Origin: Antilocapra americana | Lineage: Eukaryota > Chordata > Mammalia > Artiodactyla > Antilocapridae | Assembly: GCA_007570785.1 (NCBI GenBank) | Contig: ML660204.1 | Location: forward strand, 3,771,968-3,835,967 | Reading direction: 5' to 3' | DNA: 64,000 nucleotides | Shown: positions 43,536 to 56,245 of the stretch, piece after piece | How positions within the stretch are numbered: the stretch's first letter is position 1 | Layout: each line of letters begins with the position of its first letter | Made by a program: the position numbers and the translations under genes | The notes under the pieces: model-generated | Told to the model about the DNA's origin: nothing | The model's database searches: none | Seen by the model: only the letters and a program-made list of their open reading frames with translations

Positions 43536-46500
43536 GTATAAGTATTGCAGCTTTTCAGAATGTCATCATTGCCACTAATGATTACTGATACACAACAAGC
43601 GATTTCATCAGGCCTGTGGATTGGCATCCAAATACAGAGTCTTATACGCAGCAGCAACGTGGGCACTGCACCCAGCGTGCCACGGAGTTTACACACATGT
43701 AACTTGAACAGAACTTGGGAAACGGGGCTGCAAAAGAGAGCGGTTCCAACACCAAGGGAGCAATGTAAAAGCGTCGCCATCAGCACAACCACCGTGGAAT
43801 CAGGCAGGCAAATGAGAGCACAGCGGTCCTTCTGAGCTCTATAGTACAGCAAAATTTGAAGCGCAGTTTCCAGAAAACCAAACTAAACATTTTTCTCTCC
43901 TTTATCACCGGGATGTTTTATGGATCTGGAAGCTTGGTGTTGCATGTAGAAAAAAAAAAAATTCTCTGAAACGTACAATTCACAGAGCAGACAGACAAGG
44001 AGGGGAATGGGTTCGGTCCTCGGCCTGCCCCGGCGTTTGCTAGATGTGGAAGGGCATCTCTTTCAGCTCCTGGCAAAAGCGTGAGGACGCGCCGGCTCTA
44101 AGTGCACTCTGTTAAGGCCGTTTGTGTAGACCTGGGCTTTGCGGGGGAACGTTTTCCTCCAGAGGAAATGTGATGATGGACAAACAGGGAAATAACGTGA
44201 GTAGGAAAAGCTGAGCTCCGCCACCTTCTCTGAGCCCAGCCTGGTCCCCCTCCAACCAGCCACTGCCGAGGACCCCTCCCTTTCAGCCTTCTCCTGGAAA
44301 AGGGGGCCCTCCCGAGGGATGCTCAAAGGCTTTTCAAGAATAAGAGCATGACAGCCAACACCAAGAGGAAGGATGTATCCTCAGGGCTCTGGGTTCAGCA
44401 AGGAAACCAAGAGCTCTGCAGAAACACACCCATGGTCTTCTTGGGAGGTGCCCTGGCCTTGACAAGTTGCTCCACCATGAACTTCTGCAACTGTCATCTG
44501 CTGGGCACGGAACCCAGACATGAGGCTGTGGCATAGAGGACTGGACTATAATACTGGGGCACAACAAGGAGGGGGATGCTCTGCCCTCAAGCCAGCTGAG
44601 GCAGTTACCCCCTCCCCTGCTTCCTTTTCTAATTTGTTGCCCATCTGGCAAATGCAGACCACACCTCCCCCTGCCAACCGCAGCCACAAGATGCAAGTTT
44701 TGGCTGGCTCAAGAGGAAGGACCTCGGGGACACCTCGGCCTGGCCTTCATCTAATGCTAGAAACAAGGTCTGCATCTAGGTTTTTGACCCAGATGGGAGT
44801 TAAGTACTGACAGGAGGCTGGAGGGGTGGCCTGACCAAGGGAGGCACAGCCAGAGTGGAGGGAGGACGGCTGGGACACGGCACGAGGGTGATGGGGGTGT
44901 TTTTAAAGCAGTCACCTCTGTCACCCACGAGTGGGAAAGGCAGGCCCGGGTGAGTGGGGCACTGTCCAGGAACGCTCCTGCCTGGGGACAGAAGGGGTCA
45001 ACCGCTTCCTCAGTAAGGCACTAGGGAGACGCTTCACATAAAGGAAAGACACGTGTTTTTTTTTTTTAAAAACTTTATAAATGTGTCCCTGTACCTTTCA
45101 GGACAAACTCTAGGGATGTCTCTGCATGAATGACTTTTACAAAGAATCTTCAAGAGAGAGGCAGAGGTTAGGCTGAAGATCCTACAGAGAGGCAGGTTTT
45201 ATTGTCAAGGGACCAGAACTTTCTGCCAGGCTGGTGAGCGGGCACTCAGGTACCTCGGTCACCTATTGGTCGCCATGTTCTTAAAAGGTACATAATAGAA
45301 ATAGTTCAAATGGTCAGAACTTCAAAACTGTTCTCAAGTTTTTCAAGTAATAAAAAAAAGTTTAAAACAATAGTTATTGCCTCTTATCCTTTTCTTTTCT
45401 GTTAACCGACTAGTTGGCATTCTGTCGAAAATGAAGAGACACCTCTGCGGGATGGGTGGGGCGGGGGTGGGGGTGCTACTCTCTTGCCGGGGGGCATCAC
45501 CCCATGGAATATGAGCCCGTCCTTGGTGGCAGGAAGGACTCTCATTTGCTCAACTCTCCCTGTCATCTCCATCTGCACACATGCACGCCACCAGCGAGGG
45601 GTCCCACCGATATCTAAGCGGTAAAATCCTGGTAAACAAGAGTTGTGTCTGACAAAGACGCTTGTGAAAACACAGACACACAAAGACACCAAAAACCGTG
45701 GTTTCCACGGGGAAGGGAATGAAAATGCAAATAGAGAGGAGAGGGGAAGAGTTCTGCTTCTACATCCTAAAGCTTGAGTTTGTGTTGGTTTGACGGTTTT
45801 TCTTGTTTTCACCCTTTTGCAGTGTTCTGGGAGAAACCTGGGCATACCGCTCTTTCATCTCTGGTCTTCTGGTTATGGGCCTGTTACGTGAGTACCGATT
45901 TAAAGACAGGGGTGAGGTCACGCGGCTAGTCCTTTGGGCCTTTCCTACACGCCAGCAGGCTGCACCCACCTCAGCTGGTGCAGTGGGGAGTTGGCTTAAC
46001 TGCCGAAGCACCCTGCACGCCCGTGCCACTTAACTGCCTCTGGCGGGGCTCCAGCGATGCAGGCAGGGAGCACCGTGGCAAGCCCCTTCCTATGGGGACC
46101 TTCATGGTTCAAATAAGAAGAGAAAAAAAAAACAAAAACAACTAAGATTCCTTCAGTAACAGTTAATCTTCATTTCGGGAAGAGCAAAGCCCACCTTCCT
46201 GGAACTGGGGGCCTGGAGTTAACTTTTCCTATTTCATTTGCGATCCAAAGGCTGTCCTGGCCCAGAGGAGGGCTAAACATGTCTCCTTCAGGAGGGAATG
46301 TAGACCGAGGTAATAACCTATCACTAGATGAAAGCTTCCACTCTGCAGGAGGTCAGCCCTGGGGAGCCTCTCTCCAGCCCCAGAGAGGAGCCCATGCTTT
46401 GCCTGAAGTCGACCGGGAAATTCCAACATTTCTCCTTTAAAAGTCTTGACACACGTGGATAGAAGTTTCCATCAAACAAGCACTGACATATTTATATTAA

Positions 46501-46919
46501 AAAATAGTGCAAAAGCTCAACATTTATATAAATAACTCTAAACCCCTGCTTTGTAGTTTTTTTTTCTTTACAAGGTAATACACACTTTCTCAGTTGGCAC
46601 TCAAAAATTGCCATTTTTTTTCTCTTCTAGTTCAGAAAACAACTTTTTTTTTGTAATAGGCCTCTTCTAATACAAAAATACTCCTGCCCTCGCACATACA
46701 GTTTCTCTTATTTTATATATATTTATATATATAATATTGCAGATCTTTAAACAAAGGTTTTGTGCAAATATGTCTTTAAAGTTAAGTGAAATCATCATAA
46801 ACAAACAAAAGAAAGTAAGCATTCACGCACGCAGCTCAACTAGAAACAGAAAAGACTAGTGTAGAATATTTTTTTTTTCTCTTTTTGCCTTCAAGACACA
46901 GCTCAACAAAGAAACGTGG

Positions 46920-46921
<2 letters not shown>

Positions 46922-46955
<34 letters not shown>
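46922..46955 (-). repeat. 34-base homopolymer in PMEPA1 3' UTR
   Basis: An uninterrupted T run on the plus strand, A on the transcript. Its length is likely to vary and is prone to sequencing error. It can prime oligo-dT internally. Confidence 0.9.
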
Positions 46956-46957
<2 letters not shown>

Positions 46958-47151
46958 AAGCTTTCTTAGCTTGTGCATTCAGACCAGACAGAACACGTAA
47001 ATATTTATACACAGAGAGGTGGGGGAGGGGGGAGGATGGTTACGCGTCGCATTTTCTGTGTGTCGCCCCGGCCTCCTCTCTCTTTTCTTTCAAGAAGTGC
47101 GGAGTGATTTGCGGTTTTACCTACTGCGGCCCCGGCCCACCATTGGGACTC

Positions 47152-47700
47152 CTAGAGGGGGTGTCCCTTCTGTTTATCCTTCTCTTTGCTCCAGGCTGCT
47201 GTGCTCTCCAGGGGGGCGATGTGTGCGGGGTGCAGCCGGGTGCCCTCCAGCAAGGAGGCCGGCCCGCTGCTCTGCTGGTGCTGGAAGGTGGAGGCGCCGG
47301 GGTAGTGGCCGATGACCTCGCTGTAGGTGGGGGGCGGCCCCTCCATGCGCCCGCCGCCCCCGTAGCACGTGGCGCTGATGCCCGAGTTACTGCTGGGGGG
47401 GCAGGGGCCGCCCAGCATGGCACTTTCCATCAGGTCGCTGTCGAAGATGGTTCTGTTCGGGGGTGCGCGCACCGACTCCCGGTTTAGCTCCAGCTGTTGC
47501 TCGGGGTCCCGCAGCTGGAGCGTGCAGGGGCCCTGGTAGGGCGGGGGCTCCTCCCCGTCCGACAGCGAGATGGTGGGCGGCAGATCGATCTCGTGCTGCA
47601 GGTACGGGTACGTGGGCTGGAAGCGGTGGAAGCGGTCCCGCTGGGCAAAGGCGGGTACAGCCAGGCGGTCAGCGGCCCGGGGCGGAGCGTACACCTGCGG
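47152..47700 (-). CDS. PMEPA1: PMEPA1 last coding exon
   Basis: 549 nt including the stop, acceptor 'ctcttgccctccag'. Reads [20 protein letters not shown] at the start; the human protein has a nearly identical segment. It carries both PPxY motifs and PPNR. GC-rich (third positions mostly G/C), in sharp contrast to the AU-rich UTR that follows. Confidence 0.97.
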   Translation of the reverse strand, partial: PQVYAPPRAADRLAVPAFAQRDRFHRFQPTYPYLQHEIDLPPTISLSDGEEPPPYQGPCTLQLRDPEQQLELNRESVRAPPNRTIFDSDLMESAMLGGPCPPSSNSGISATCYGGGGRMEGPPPTYSEVIGHYPGASTFQHQQSSGPASLLEGTRLHPAHIAPLESTAAWSKEKDKQKGHPL

Positions 47701-50700
47701 CTGGAGGGCAAGAGCCAAGTGAGAGTCCCTCTCCCACGCGCAGCAGGGCCCAGCCCGGGATGGGGGGGTGCTGGGGTGTTGATAGGGGGGCTGCCTATGA
47801 CTCTGCTCTCTGGGGAGAGAGGATGGGGGTAGGGAGCGGAGCCCGGAGTCCAGCGCCTGATGCCTGGAGAGCCCTGGAGTGTCACACAGTGGCGTTACAC
47901 GGTGGAGAGAAGGGCAGCCCGAGTCCTTCGGTGTCCCAGAGATTGAGGGCTTCTTGCTGGGGGTGGGGAGCGCACAATGTCCCGGCGGGCACCATCCTGG
48001 CTGCCCAGGTGGGTTCTTCAGAAAAGAGTGGGAGTAGCTATTCTACTAACGGGGGAGGTGCCTCCGGCCTGGGGAAGGGAAGCTACCGGGCAGAGGGGCG
48101 TCCACGACAGCGGCCTCGAGAGCAGGGGACAGAGGGAGTCCCCCTCCATCAGTTGGGGGAGTGATGGAGGGTAGGTAGCGCTAGGACTCACCTCTGGAAT
48201 TCCATTGCCTGACACCGTGCTCTCTGAGGGCCAGAGGCATCCTTCCTGTATGGGTAGAAGGCCACAATCAAGATAATGAACATATCCATCACCCCGAAGT
48301 TTCCTTGGGGCCCAGTTATCTTGAAGGTTCCCAGGTAAGACGGTTATCACCCGCAGGCTTGTGGGCAGGTCGGGGGTGGGGTACGGCGGGGGAAACCGCC
48401 GGGAAGATTGCAATTTCCCGTGCGGCCGCTAGGGGGCTCTGTGAGTCTCAAAACCGTCCCATCAGGAAAGCGGCTACCGGGCACAGACTCACTGGGGTCT
48501 AGTTTATTCCCGGTGTGTGGAGACAGAGGGCAGACACATACTGTTACTGTTAATATGGTCACCCAGGGCCGTTTCGGTACTGATGTTAGGAATGCCTTGG
48601 TGCCAGGCACTGTGCTCAGCTCGTTAATGCCCTAACAACTCTCCTGACAAAACGCCTAGTAGCTGAACGGCATCGGCCCAGCTGGTAAGAGGCAGGGCTG
48701 GGATCCAAACCTTTTCTGCTGCCTCCACACTCATTTGGACTCAAGTCGGCCCTGTGGCCCCCAGGTGGGCCCCTGGCACAGCCTACATGGGCATCAGAAA
48801 AACAGAGGAGGGCACACCCGCCTGCTCCCCATTGAAGTTGGGCGCCCTGGAAGAGAGGGGAGCAAGCAGCCAAGGTCAGCTTGGATAAATGTGAACTTGC
48901 CGAAAACCCCTCTGTGAGGCCTTCCATCCAAGGTTCAAGCCATCTCTGCCCACCCACTAGCCCAGGGAGTCTCCACCAGGGAGTTTAGGAACACACCAGT
49001 CAATGCTGGGAGGCTCCATTGCAGACCCCAGCCATCTTTGTCAGAATCACCGCCATCTTTGTCACCTGACTGACCCCAACTTGTGCACCTGGTCGCCTCC
49101 TCCTCCAGGGAGGCCTCCAAGGACCACCCACCCACCAGAGGCCCCTCCCCAGGCTCCCACAGCCTCTCCACTCCTGTCCCAGCCCAGCCCCACTGTGAGT
49201 GACCCGGCATCCGCTTGCTGCCTTGCATCTGCCCACCAGCTGAATCTTAACTCACCCTGTTCCCTGATTCACGGAATGGCCCTGACACCTTTCCAGGTCC
49301 CAGTGCCAAACCCACGCGCTGCTTCACCCAACTCCCAACACCTCCTTCTCTTCCTAAAAGCATCCCTGGAGAGCCTGTCCAGCCTGCCCATGGTTACCCC
49401 ATCTAGATCAGGGGTCCGAAAGCTGACTCCATTCAGGGCCAGGGAGTCTGTCCCACCACTAACAAGGCTGCTGTCTGGTGAATGCAGCCACAGTAAGAGT
49501 CCATGGGGATGAGCCAAGAGAACCTGATAGAGAGAGCGGGCAGCCGGCCCAGGTCTCTCTAGACCCAGGTGACCCCCGACCTGCCCTCAACTGCAGACTT
49601 GGGGCTGCGTTCTGTCACGGCAGTGGCTGGCATCTCCGCTGTCATCATCATGCAGTATTTTCTAGCTTCTTTGGTGCAGCGCCAGCTGGGACATGTGGTC
49701 TCCGGGCTTACCTGAACGTGTGAACCCCACTCTCTGACAGATGAGGAAATGAACTCCCAGGGGTCACCCTGAAGAGGCCACAGCAGGACAGCCATGCCAG
49801 GGGTGGGCCTGGAGCCAAGCAGACAATGGCTGTCTCTGGGTCTCTGTGGGAGGTCATGGGGCCCCAAGGCGCTGCAGATGTGCCATGTCTAGCAGGGGCC
49901 CCAGGGGGGCTGCCACACATACTTCAGGTCTAACAAGCCTTTGTGTTTACCCAGCCGGGCATCCCCAGGGGCCCATGCAAGTGGCTGGTAGATGTCAAGG
50001 GGTACTTTCTTTTAGCCTCAGATGTTTTGGAACCAGAACCTGGATCCTGGCCTCCATCTGGGCATGAAGTCCCAGCGCTGCCCATACAGCTGTTCCTTTT
50101 CCATGGTGACCAGGATCCCTCACAAGAGAACCTCTGCCATCTCCCCAGCTCTCTCAGCTAACATCACCGTCCCTGTGACCGTGCAGGGGGGGCAGAAGAG
50201 AGGCGAGCCCCTCCCATTTTACAGATGTGCACACTGAGGCTCAGAAGGGGTGCGATGCCCCACCCTGGAGCACAGCTACTGGGCTGCGGTCTTCCCGTTC
50301 GTCCAAAGTGCCCTCTTCTGCACCAGGATCTGAGAGGAGTAAAACAGGCCTCAAGCTGTCGTTTAGAAGCTGTGTGGCTTCAGGCAAATGCTCCCACCTC
50401 TCTGAGCCCCAGTTTCTCCTCTGTAAGACGGGCAGATCACTAAGCACAGATGTGGCAGGGCAGCTGCTGGCACCGTCACTTGGGCAATAGCAAATAAACA
50501 CACAGGTGAGCCTCAGATGCCTCTGAGCAGTAGTGCAGCGCCCTCCAGGCACATGGGGCCTCGAGGTTGGGGCACCCCATGTTCCCAGTTGAGGGACCTG
50601 AGCAGACAGGCTCCTTGCCCTGGCAGCCTGGTGACGTACTGAAGCCTGACACAAGTGGAGGTGCCCGAACCTGCCAGGAATAGGCCTCCCAGCCCGATGT

Positions 50701-51327
50701 AGCTCAGTCCCACAGATTCTGGGCACCAGAGATGTCCCTCAGAGCTGAGAGGCCACGCTGGCTGCCCCGGCCTGATTCTGTCACTGACCCCCCAATGCCC
50801 GGCTAACACAGGCTCAGGGACGTGCTCCCAGCAGAGCCCTGGGGCTGCCCTCTCTGTGATCCGAAGCCTGCCGGTCACTCAGCTGCTCCTGTCCAGGTTG
50901 TTACATTCCACCTCACAGGTGTGGAGATGGAAACTGTTTAGTAATGGACTTTGCACCACCTCCTGGTCCACCTGCTGAGGAACACCCACCAGTGGGCAGG
51001 GGTGGCACGAAGGCGCAGGCGAATGAGGGGGGACGAGGGTGCTGAGTTCTGGGGGAGGGCAAGGTCCCACCCTGCTGGGAGCCGCTCCGTCTGCCCCAAT
51101 TGTGAGCCCTCAACCCCAACACCACGCACACTTGATGGGGGCGTCCAGGCCCCTGGAAGCTCAGGCACTCACCGAGGACAGGGCGTCTTCCCTCCTCCTG
51201 CCCTGGCTGTGCCGGCCAATGAAGGAGCGAGCGGACAGCTTGTAGTGGCTCAGCAGACATGTGATCACCACCACCATCACCATGACCACCACCACGATGA
51301 TGGTGATCTCAACAAACTCCAGCTCCG
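47152..51327 (-). CDS. PMEPA1: PMEPA1 (TMEPAI), three 3' coding exons; first exon outside
   Basis: Single-pass membrane adaptor of Golgi, endosome and lysosome membranes. It is induced by TGF-beta and androgen, sequesters R-SMADs and recruits NEDD4-family ubiquitin ligases to lower TGF-beta and androgen-receptor signalling (family knowledge). Three exons join in frame to give 252 residues: a membrane segment ([20 protein letters not shown]), a basic juxtamembrane stretch SQGRRRED, then a proline-rich cytosolic tail with PPPY (47,547-47,536), the SMAD-interaction motif PPNR (47,463-47,452) and PPTY (47,334-47,323). It ends [12 protein letters not shown] as in human. Human isoform a is 287 residues, so only the first about 35 are missing. 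They are encoded by exon 1, presumably beyond 64,000. All key motifs are intact. Confidence 0.96.
48192..48245 (-). CDS. PMEPA1: PMEPA1 54-nt coding exon
   Basis: Acceptor 'cttctacccatacag', donor 'gtgagtcc'. Encodes [18 protein letters not shown], identical to human, in phase 0 at both ends, so skipping would keep the frame. Confidence 0.97.
48424..48438 (+). promoter_or_regulatory. CTCF-like motif in PMEPA1 intron
   Basis: GGCCGCTAGGGGGCT closely fits the CTCF core in its CCGCNAGGGGGC form. Sits in the intron between the 54-nt exon and the membrane exon. Inferred. Confidence 0.35.
50355..50480 (+). repeat. MIR fragment
   Basis: 'gtgtggcttcaggcaaatgc' and 'agccccagtttctcctctgt' then 'aagacgggcagatcac': MIR core order, forward. 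In a PMEPA1 intron. Confidence 0.55.
51173..51327 (-). CDS. PMEPA1: PMEPA1 membrane-segment exon
   Basis: 155 nt, acceptor 'cccttggtcttgcag', donor 'gtgagtgcc'. Entry is phase 1, so the first codon N+CG becomes Thr or Ala depending on which first exon is used, matching human ..ITELEF and MAELEF isoforms. It encodes ELEFVE, the membrane segment and [20 protein letters not shown]. Confidence 0.97.
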
Positions 51328-51404
51328 CTGCAAGACCAAGGGGACACGTGAGACCTTGGGGACCCCAGAGCAGGCAGGGGTTTGGGGCCAGCTTTCCTGA
51401 GCAC

Positions 51405-51535
51405 CCACACACCCCAACACACACACAGCCCAACATCCCTGTGCACCCCCCCAACACGCCGACACACCCATACACACAAACACAGATAACACACCCACAC
51501 ACAGACATATTTATCACACACACAAGACGCACAGA
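51405..51535. repeat. CA-rich imperfect repeat
   Basis: Dense CACAC/ACACCC mixture on the plus strand, not a clean microsatellite. Confidence 0.75.
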
Positions 51536-52387
51536 GACACCACCCTCAACCGGACGGGAGGGTATGAGGGCCACCCCCACCTCCAGGAAGAGGCCTCAGA
51601 AAAACCACATTCCGGGAGGTTGCAAACACTGCAACTCTCATTTCTTATTTTCGGGTTGTTTTGTTTTTTCCCCCAGAAAGCGGAAAAACCCTCAAGTGCT
51701 GGAAAAGGAAAGAGGTTATTTTGATCCTGCCAGAGTCAGGGTGGTTTCTGCTGACTCGAGCGGGTCTGTGTCAGGACTGATTGGCAGCTGGCCATGCGCC
51801 ATGCCAGCAGAGCCCCCAGCAGTGGCGGGTGGGAGGCCGGGGGGCACTGCCAGCCTCCCCTGGTCCAAGGCTGCCCACGGACGAGCCAGGAAATGTGCCT
51901 CCCCAGCTCCCGGGGGCAGGCAGGAAGATCTCCCCACCACCACCCCGGGCACTGACAAGCAATTAGCTAAGGTCTCCTCAGGGGTACAGGTTCAAGCTCA
52001 GGGCTGCTGAGTCAGCGCTTCCTTTTCTCAGACAGACACACGGAAGCCAGAGAAGAGGGGGCAGGCGAAGGTGGGGCCTGGGAAGCAGGAGTGAGGTGTG
52101 CTGTGTCACCGTATGCCAGGTGCCACTCACCCGGGGCCCGGGCAGAGCCTGCGAAGGCAGCCCCTCCTGCCACCAGCCTCCACTTCCACCAGATCGATGC
52201 GTCCCGGGCAGATGTTCCTGCTGGTTCAGCAGAACCCCTCCGCATGAAGCCCACCCACAGCCCTCTCTGGAGCCCCGGCCACCCCTTCTTCCTACCCAGC
52301 CTCTGCAGGACACCCACCTTCTCCCACCATGTTAAGCCTTCTTGCCCAGACGTGCTAATGTCTGCCTGATGTTGTTAGCTGAGTGGG

Positions 52388-52402
52388 TCTGCCCCCTAGG
52401 GG
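52388..52402 (-). promoter_or_regulatory. CTCF-like motif in PMEPA1 intron 1
   Basis: On the minus strand CCCCTAGGGGGCAGA matches the CTCF core except at the third and last positions. Inferred. Confidence 0.3.
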
Positions 52403-53916
52403 ACACACGGCAACGTCTGAGGACACTAGTGGTTCAGACGGTGACACTAGTGACACAACTGAGGGCGCTCCCAGAACCTAGAAGGTGAAAGCCACGATGG
52501 AGCTTAATATCCTGTGGTCCATAGGACTATAGGGACAAAGAATGTGCCAGGGCCGAGCATCTCTGTGCAGGGCTGAGTGTACATACGGCGCTTTTTCATC
52601 ATCCCGTCTCACAGGTGAGGGGACCAGGTTCAGGTCATGTGACAGACTCCTCGCTGGATGTCCACTGCTGCACCCAGAGTTCCATCTGGAGCCTGGACCC
52701 TGGCTCCAGCCTGGGGGTGGGGGTGGGAGCCACATTCTTAATCTTGCCCTGGGAGGGACCAGGAGGGACGATGAAGTAGCCAGGGACTTTGGTGAGTCCT
52801 TCCTGTTGCCTTTGAAGGCTGGGTCCCGTCTGGTGGGAAATCAGACAAGCCTCAAACCCTCCAAGGGACTTGTTCACTTTCCCGCCAGGAGGGTGCGGGG
52901 CCTGAGCTGGCAAAGGCCAGGACATTGGCCTGGAACCCAGTGGCTGTGGCCACACCTCCTGCCTCCCCAGACAGGCTGGTCCAGGGCCTGTGCGCTACGG
53001 CCTGGGATAAAGCTGCCCATTCAGGGGACACACAGGCTGGCTTTGTGCAACACCCACACCCCCTCCTCAGAGGGGCCTGCATCCCCTCCCCCAACACCAT
53101 GCACTCTTCACCCCGGCCTGGACCTGGGGGTAGGCACCCTTGCCCTCCTCCGCCCATCTCCAGCGGCCCTGCCCACGCCTGGCCTGCAGCAAGGGAGGTG
53201 TGTGCTGCCTGTGTCTCTATTCCAGGCCTAGTGGCCTAAAGGCTTCTGGCCAGGCCACTGCCCTCCTCCAGGTAACATCCAGTGGCTGAGGCAACAGGGT
53301 TGGAGGTGCCCAAATGGGGCAACAGATGAGGACCCACGGGCCAAGTGGGTGTGAACAAAGCCCACAGCTCTCCCGACCACCAAAGGGTGGGAGAACCTAA
53401 TTTCTGGGGTGCAGTGTCAGAGTGAGAGAATCACCCCCAGAAAGGAGCCCAGGGTGCTGAAGGCACTAACGTGATCGCACTGGTTCCTGGGCCACAACTC
53501 CAAACAAATCCACATGGGGGACGATGGGGCAAAATTCTCAGGAGAGCAGGAGGCACTTCCAGGCTCTATTCTGGAAGCCAGAGGCCTAGGGTCATAGCCA
53601 GAAGGGAAGGGAGACTCCTAAGGGTTGCAGAGTCCCTGAAGTGGCTCTGGGGCCAGCAAAGCACTCCATGGGGACTCCCAGGCTGGCTCTGTGACCCTCA
53701 CTCACTCTGAGTCCATCCTGGTTTCCCCATGTGGAAGGGGGAGGCCGTGTGGGAGCATGGCCAGCACTCAGGGACCATTCCCTCAAGGTAACCATGGTTA
53801 GTAGGGGCTCCCCAGCACACCACCCAAAGCAAACAAGGACAGTCCAAACCCATATGCCTCAAGAGAGAGTGTCAAGCAGGACCCAGCTGGATATACCAGG
53901 CTATGCAAAGACACGG

Positions 53917-54133
53917 GGGCTTCCCAGGTGGTGTTAGTGGTAAAGACCCCACCTGACCATGCAGGAGACGTAAGTGATGGGTTCGACCTCTGGATCAGGA
54001 AGATTCCCTGGAGGAAGGCATAGCAACCCACTCCAGTATTCTTGCCTGGAAAATACCATGGACAGAGGAGCCTGGCAAGCTACAGTCCATGGGGTCGCAC
54101 AGAGTCAGACACAACTGAGCAACTGAGCTTGCA
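53917..54133 (+). repeat. Bov-tA SINE with exact target-site duplication
   Basis: Full-length forward copy from 'gggcttcccaggtggtgtta' to 'cagacacaactgagcaactg'. CAAAGACACGG occurs on both sides (53,906-53,916 and 54,134-54,144). Confidence 0.93.
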
Positions 54134-55869
54134 CAAAGACACGGAGGCACGGGGACAGGGGGATTGAGAGAGTCAGGAGAGCACCCCCCCCCCCAGCCAG
54201 CAGGTGATTCATCCCAACCAATAAGGTAAAAATAAGGCTAGGCCACGTGTCTTGACCTTGGCTATGGGGTGAGGGTGCTCTGGTCCCTCAGACAGTACAA
54301 TGAATGTTTACATTCAGGATGTTCCTTTCTGGAGATTCTGCCTTCAGGGGACATGAATCCACCTCTCTGGGACATGCATCAGAAAGCATCTGCTGGAACA
54401 GGGGGCAAATGGGAGGCCTGAGGGCATTTGCATCCACAGACCCGTCCCCACCTAAAGTAATGAACAGAGCTGTGGGCGGCCACCCTCTTAACACAGGCTG
54501 TGCTGTCCACTTGCCCTGAGCTCCACCTGGGCCCTAGTTCTGCTTGACCTCACCTGCCTGGCTCCTGTGGATCTTCATGCCCAGTTCCTCACTCCTGCTC
54601 CCACTGCAGGCATCACTAATCGAGCAAGAGCTCCTCCTCATCAGGTCCACAGGGTGCTCCAGACATGCTCTGTTAGCTGAAACCCCAGCAGACCAGACAG
54701 CCCCCAGGCAGGCTGAGCCGGTGCAGCCACAACTCCCCATCTTCAGAACCTAGAAACTGTTGGTGAAGCCACGTGGCCTTTAATGCTGGCAGTATATTCA
54801 AAGAATTTTAAAAGCAATGAGCAGCCAAAGTCTGCAGGATGGGTGGCTTCTAGACTTCCAGCCAAGAGACGAGCCCCCAAGACGCAGAGCCACACCGATC
54901 CTGCCTCAGGGTCCTCAATCTCACAGGCCTCCCTTTACCTGGACAGGGGACCAGGTGCCCACCACAGTGGCAGAAGGGACAGGTCCAACCACTGCCCCCG
55001 ACTCAGTTCAAGTCTCCTGTGACCACGGGGCTCACAGCAAAGCCTGGTCACAAACAAAGGGGAATCAGAGCAGGAAGGGGTGGCGGGCTGGTCCCCAGCC
55101 CAAACTCCCTGTTGTCATAGCAACCACTCACTGGGACTACATTCAGGATGCTAACATATACAACACACGCATGGCCCTGCACTGAGCCCACTCCCCCAGG
55201 TCTATGAGAGCCATCGCCATGCTCTTGTGCAGATGAGCCAACCAAGGCACAGACAGAAGTTGCTCCAGCTCAAAGGGCAGGGCCGGCTCCAAATCCACAG
55301 CCTCCTTGAGGGAGCGATAGGGGAATGGGCCTTTATCTCCTGCTAAATGCTCCCAGCTTTCCCAAAGTATCTTGTCAGTTTTCCCTCGTATGTGGGAACA
55401 CCTCTGCATCTGCCAGCTGCTGGCCGTGTGACCCTGGGCATATGCACCCCTGAGAGCTCCAGGAAAGATGAAAAAGTACATGTCAAGGGCTCAGAACGGT
55501 GCAGGAGATGGCGGGTGATCCACTGTCACAACCCCCAACATGCCCCTGGGACAGCAGGCACCCCTCATCCAGGCTGATGCCCTGGAAACGCTGAGCATGC
55601 TTTCATGGGCCTCTGTCCCAGGGTCAGTCAGAAAAGGTCACCCAGGATGGCAGCTGGACTTACGGGCACCGGTCCCTGCTTCGAGACCTGTGCAGAGAAC
55701 AGGAGTCTTTGGGGAGGAAACATCACACTTCTCTCATTCTGTTCTGGGTGTCAGATCCGCTTACCGTGGGGGAGCGGTCCTGTCATTTTTCTTGCTAATT
55801 TTCCCCTTGGGGTGGGTGATGGATGCGGCAGGTTCTCCGGGGGTGGCCAAGCCCATCTTCCACATGCAA

Positions 55870-55990
55870 AGTAAGGTCACTCTAATTTAATTGAGCGTCT
55901 TCTTTCCTCGTGAATAACTTCAAATTAACAGCTTCGTCCGCCTCATTGAAGCAGCCTGACTCTGTTTTTGTGTCTTTTTCTCCAGGGATG
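55870..55990. promoter_or_regulatory. Candidate conserved noncoding block
   Basis: Non-repeat AT-rich patch with 'taatttaattgagcgtcttc' and 'aataacttcaaattaacagc'. Homeodomain-type sites in an otherwise GC-rich intron. Inference only. Confidence 0.25.
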
Positions 55991-56169
55991 GATGCAGTCA
56001 CTCTGAGGTGTGCTTACGGGCGTCTCTGGTCCTTTCCCAGCTCACCTGACACTAGTGAGGCGTGGTGTCTGGGAGCCCCCTCAGGGCCAGCTGTGGCCCG
56101 AATCTCTTTGGGTATCATCTTATTAAACCCTCAGCGGCATTCTGTGAAATACACACTAATATGACCCCT

Positions 56170-56245
56170 GCCGCCAACTTTACAGATGAGGAAACTGAGG
56201 CTGTGAGAGGGGAGATGACTGGCCAAGGCCACACAGTTCAAGACC
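56170..56245 (-). repeat. MIR-like fragment, reverse
   Basis: 'tttacagatgaggaaactga' followed by 'ggccaaggccacacagttca', the classical reverse MIR phrase. Confidence 0.6.

Larger units (their letters stand above)
43515..47151 (-). other. PMEPA1: PMEPA1 3' UTR
   Basis: About 3.6 kb from the stop codon to the probable cleavage site after the AATAAA at 43,530-43,535. It is free of Bov-tA, BovB and L1 copies, unlike both sides, and is AU-rich near the stop (46,450-46,960), as in the long human 3' UTR. It includes a 34-base genomic A tract in transcript sense at 46,922-46,955. The end is inferred from the signal and the repeat-free limit. Confidence 0.7.

Noticed and set aside
47463..48164. 233-codon plus-strand frame
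   Set aside because: Antisense shadow of the GC-rich PMEPA1 last exon and its upstream intron.
51261..52010. 249-codon plus-strand frame starting in His/Thr/Met repeats
   Set aside because: Its start is the antisense of the PMEPA1 membrane segment, followed by a CA-rich repeat; no protein similarity.
53917..54133. tRNA-like sequence in the SINE heads
   Set aside because: Bov-tA and CHR SINEs derive from tRNAs and keep box-like motifs but cannot fold as complete tRNAs. No genuine tRNA gene was seen in the window.
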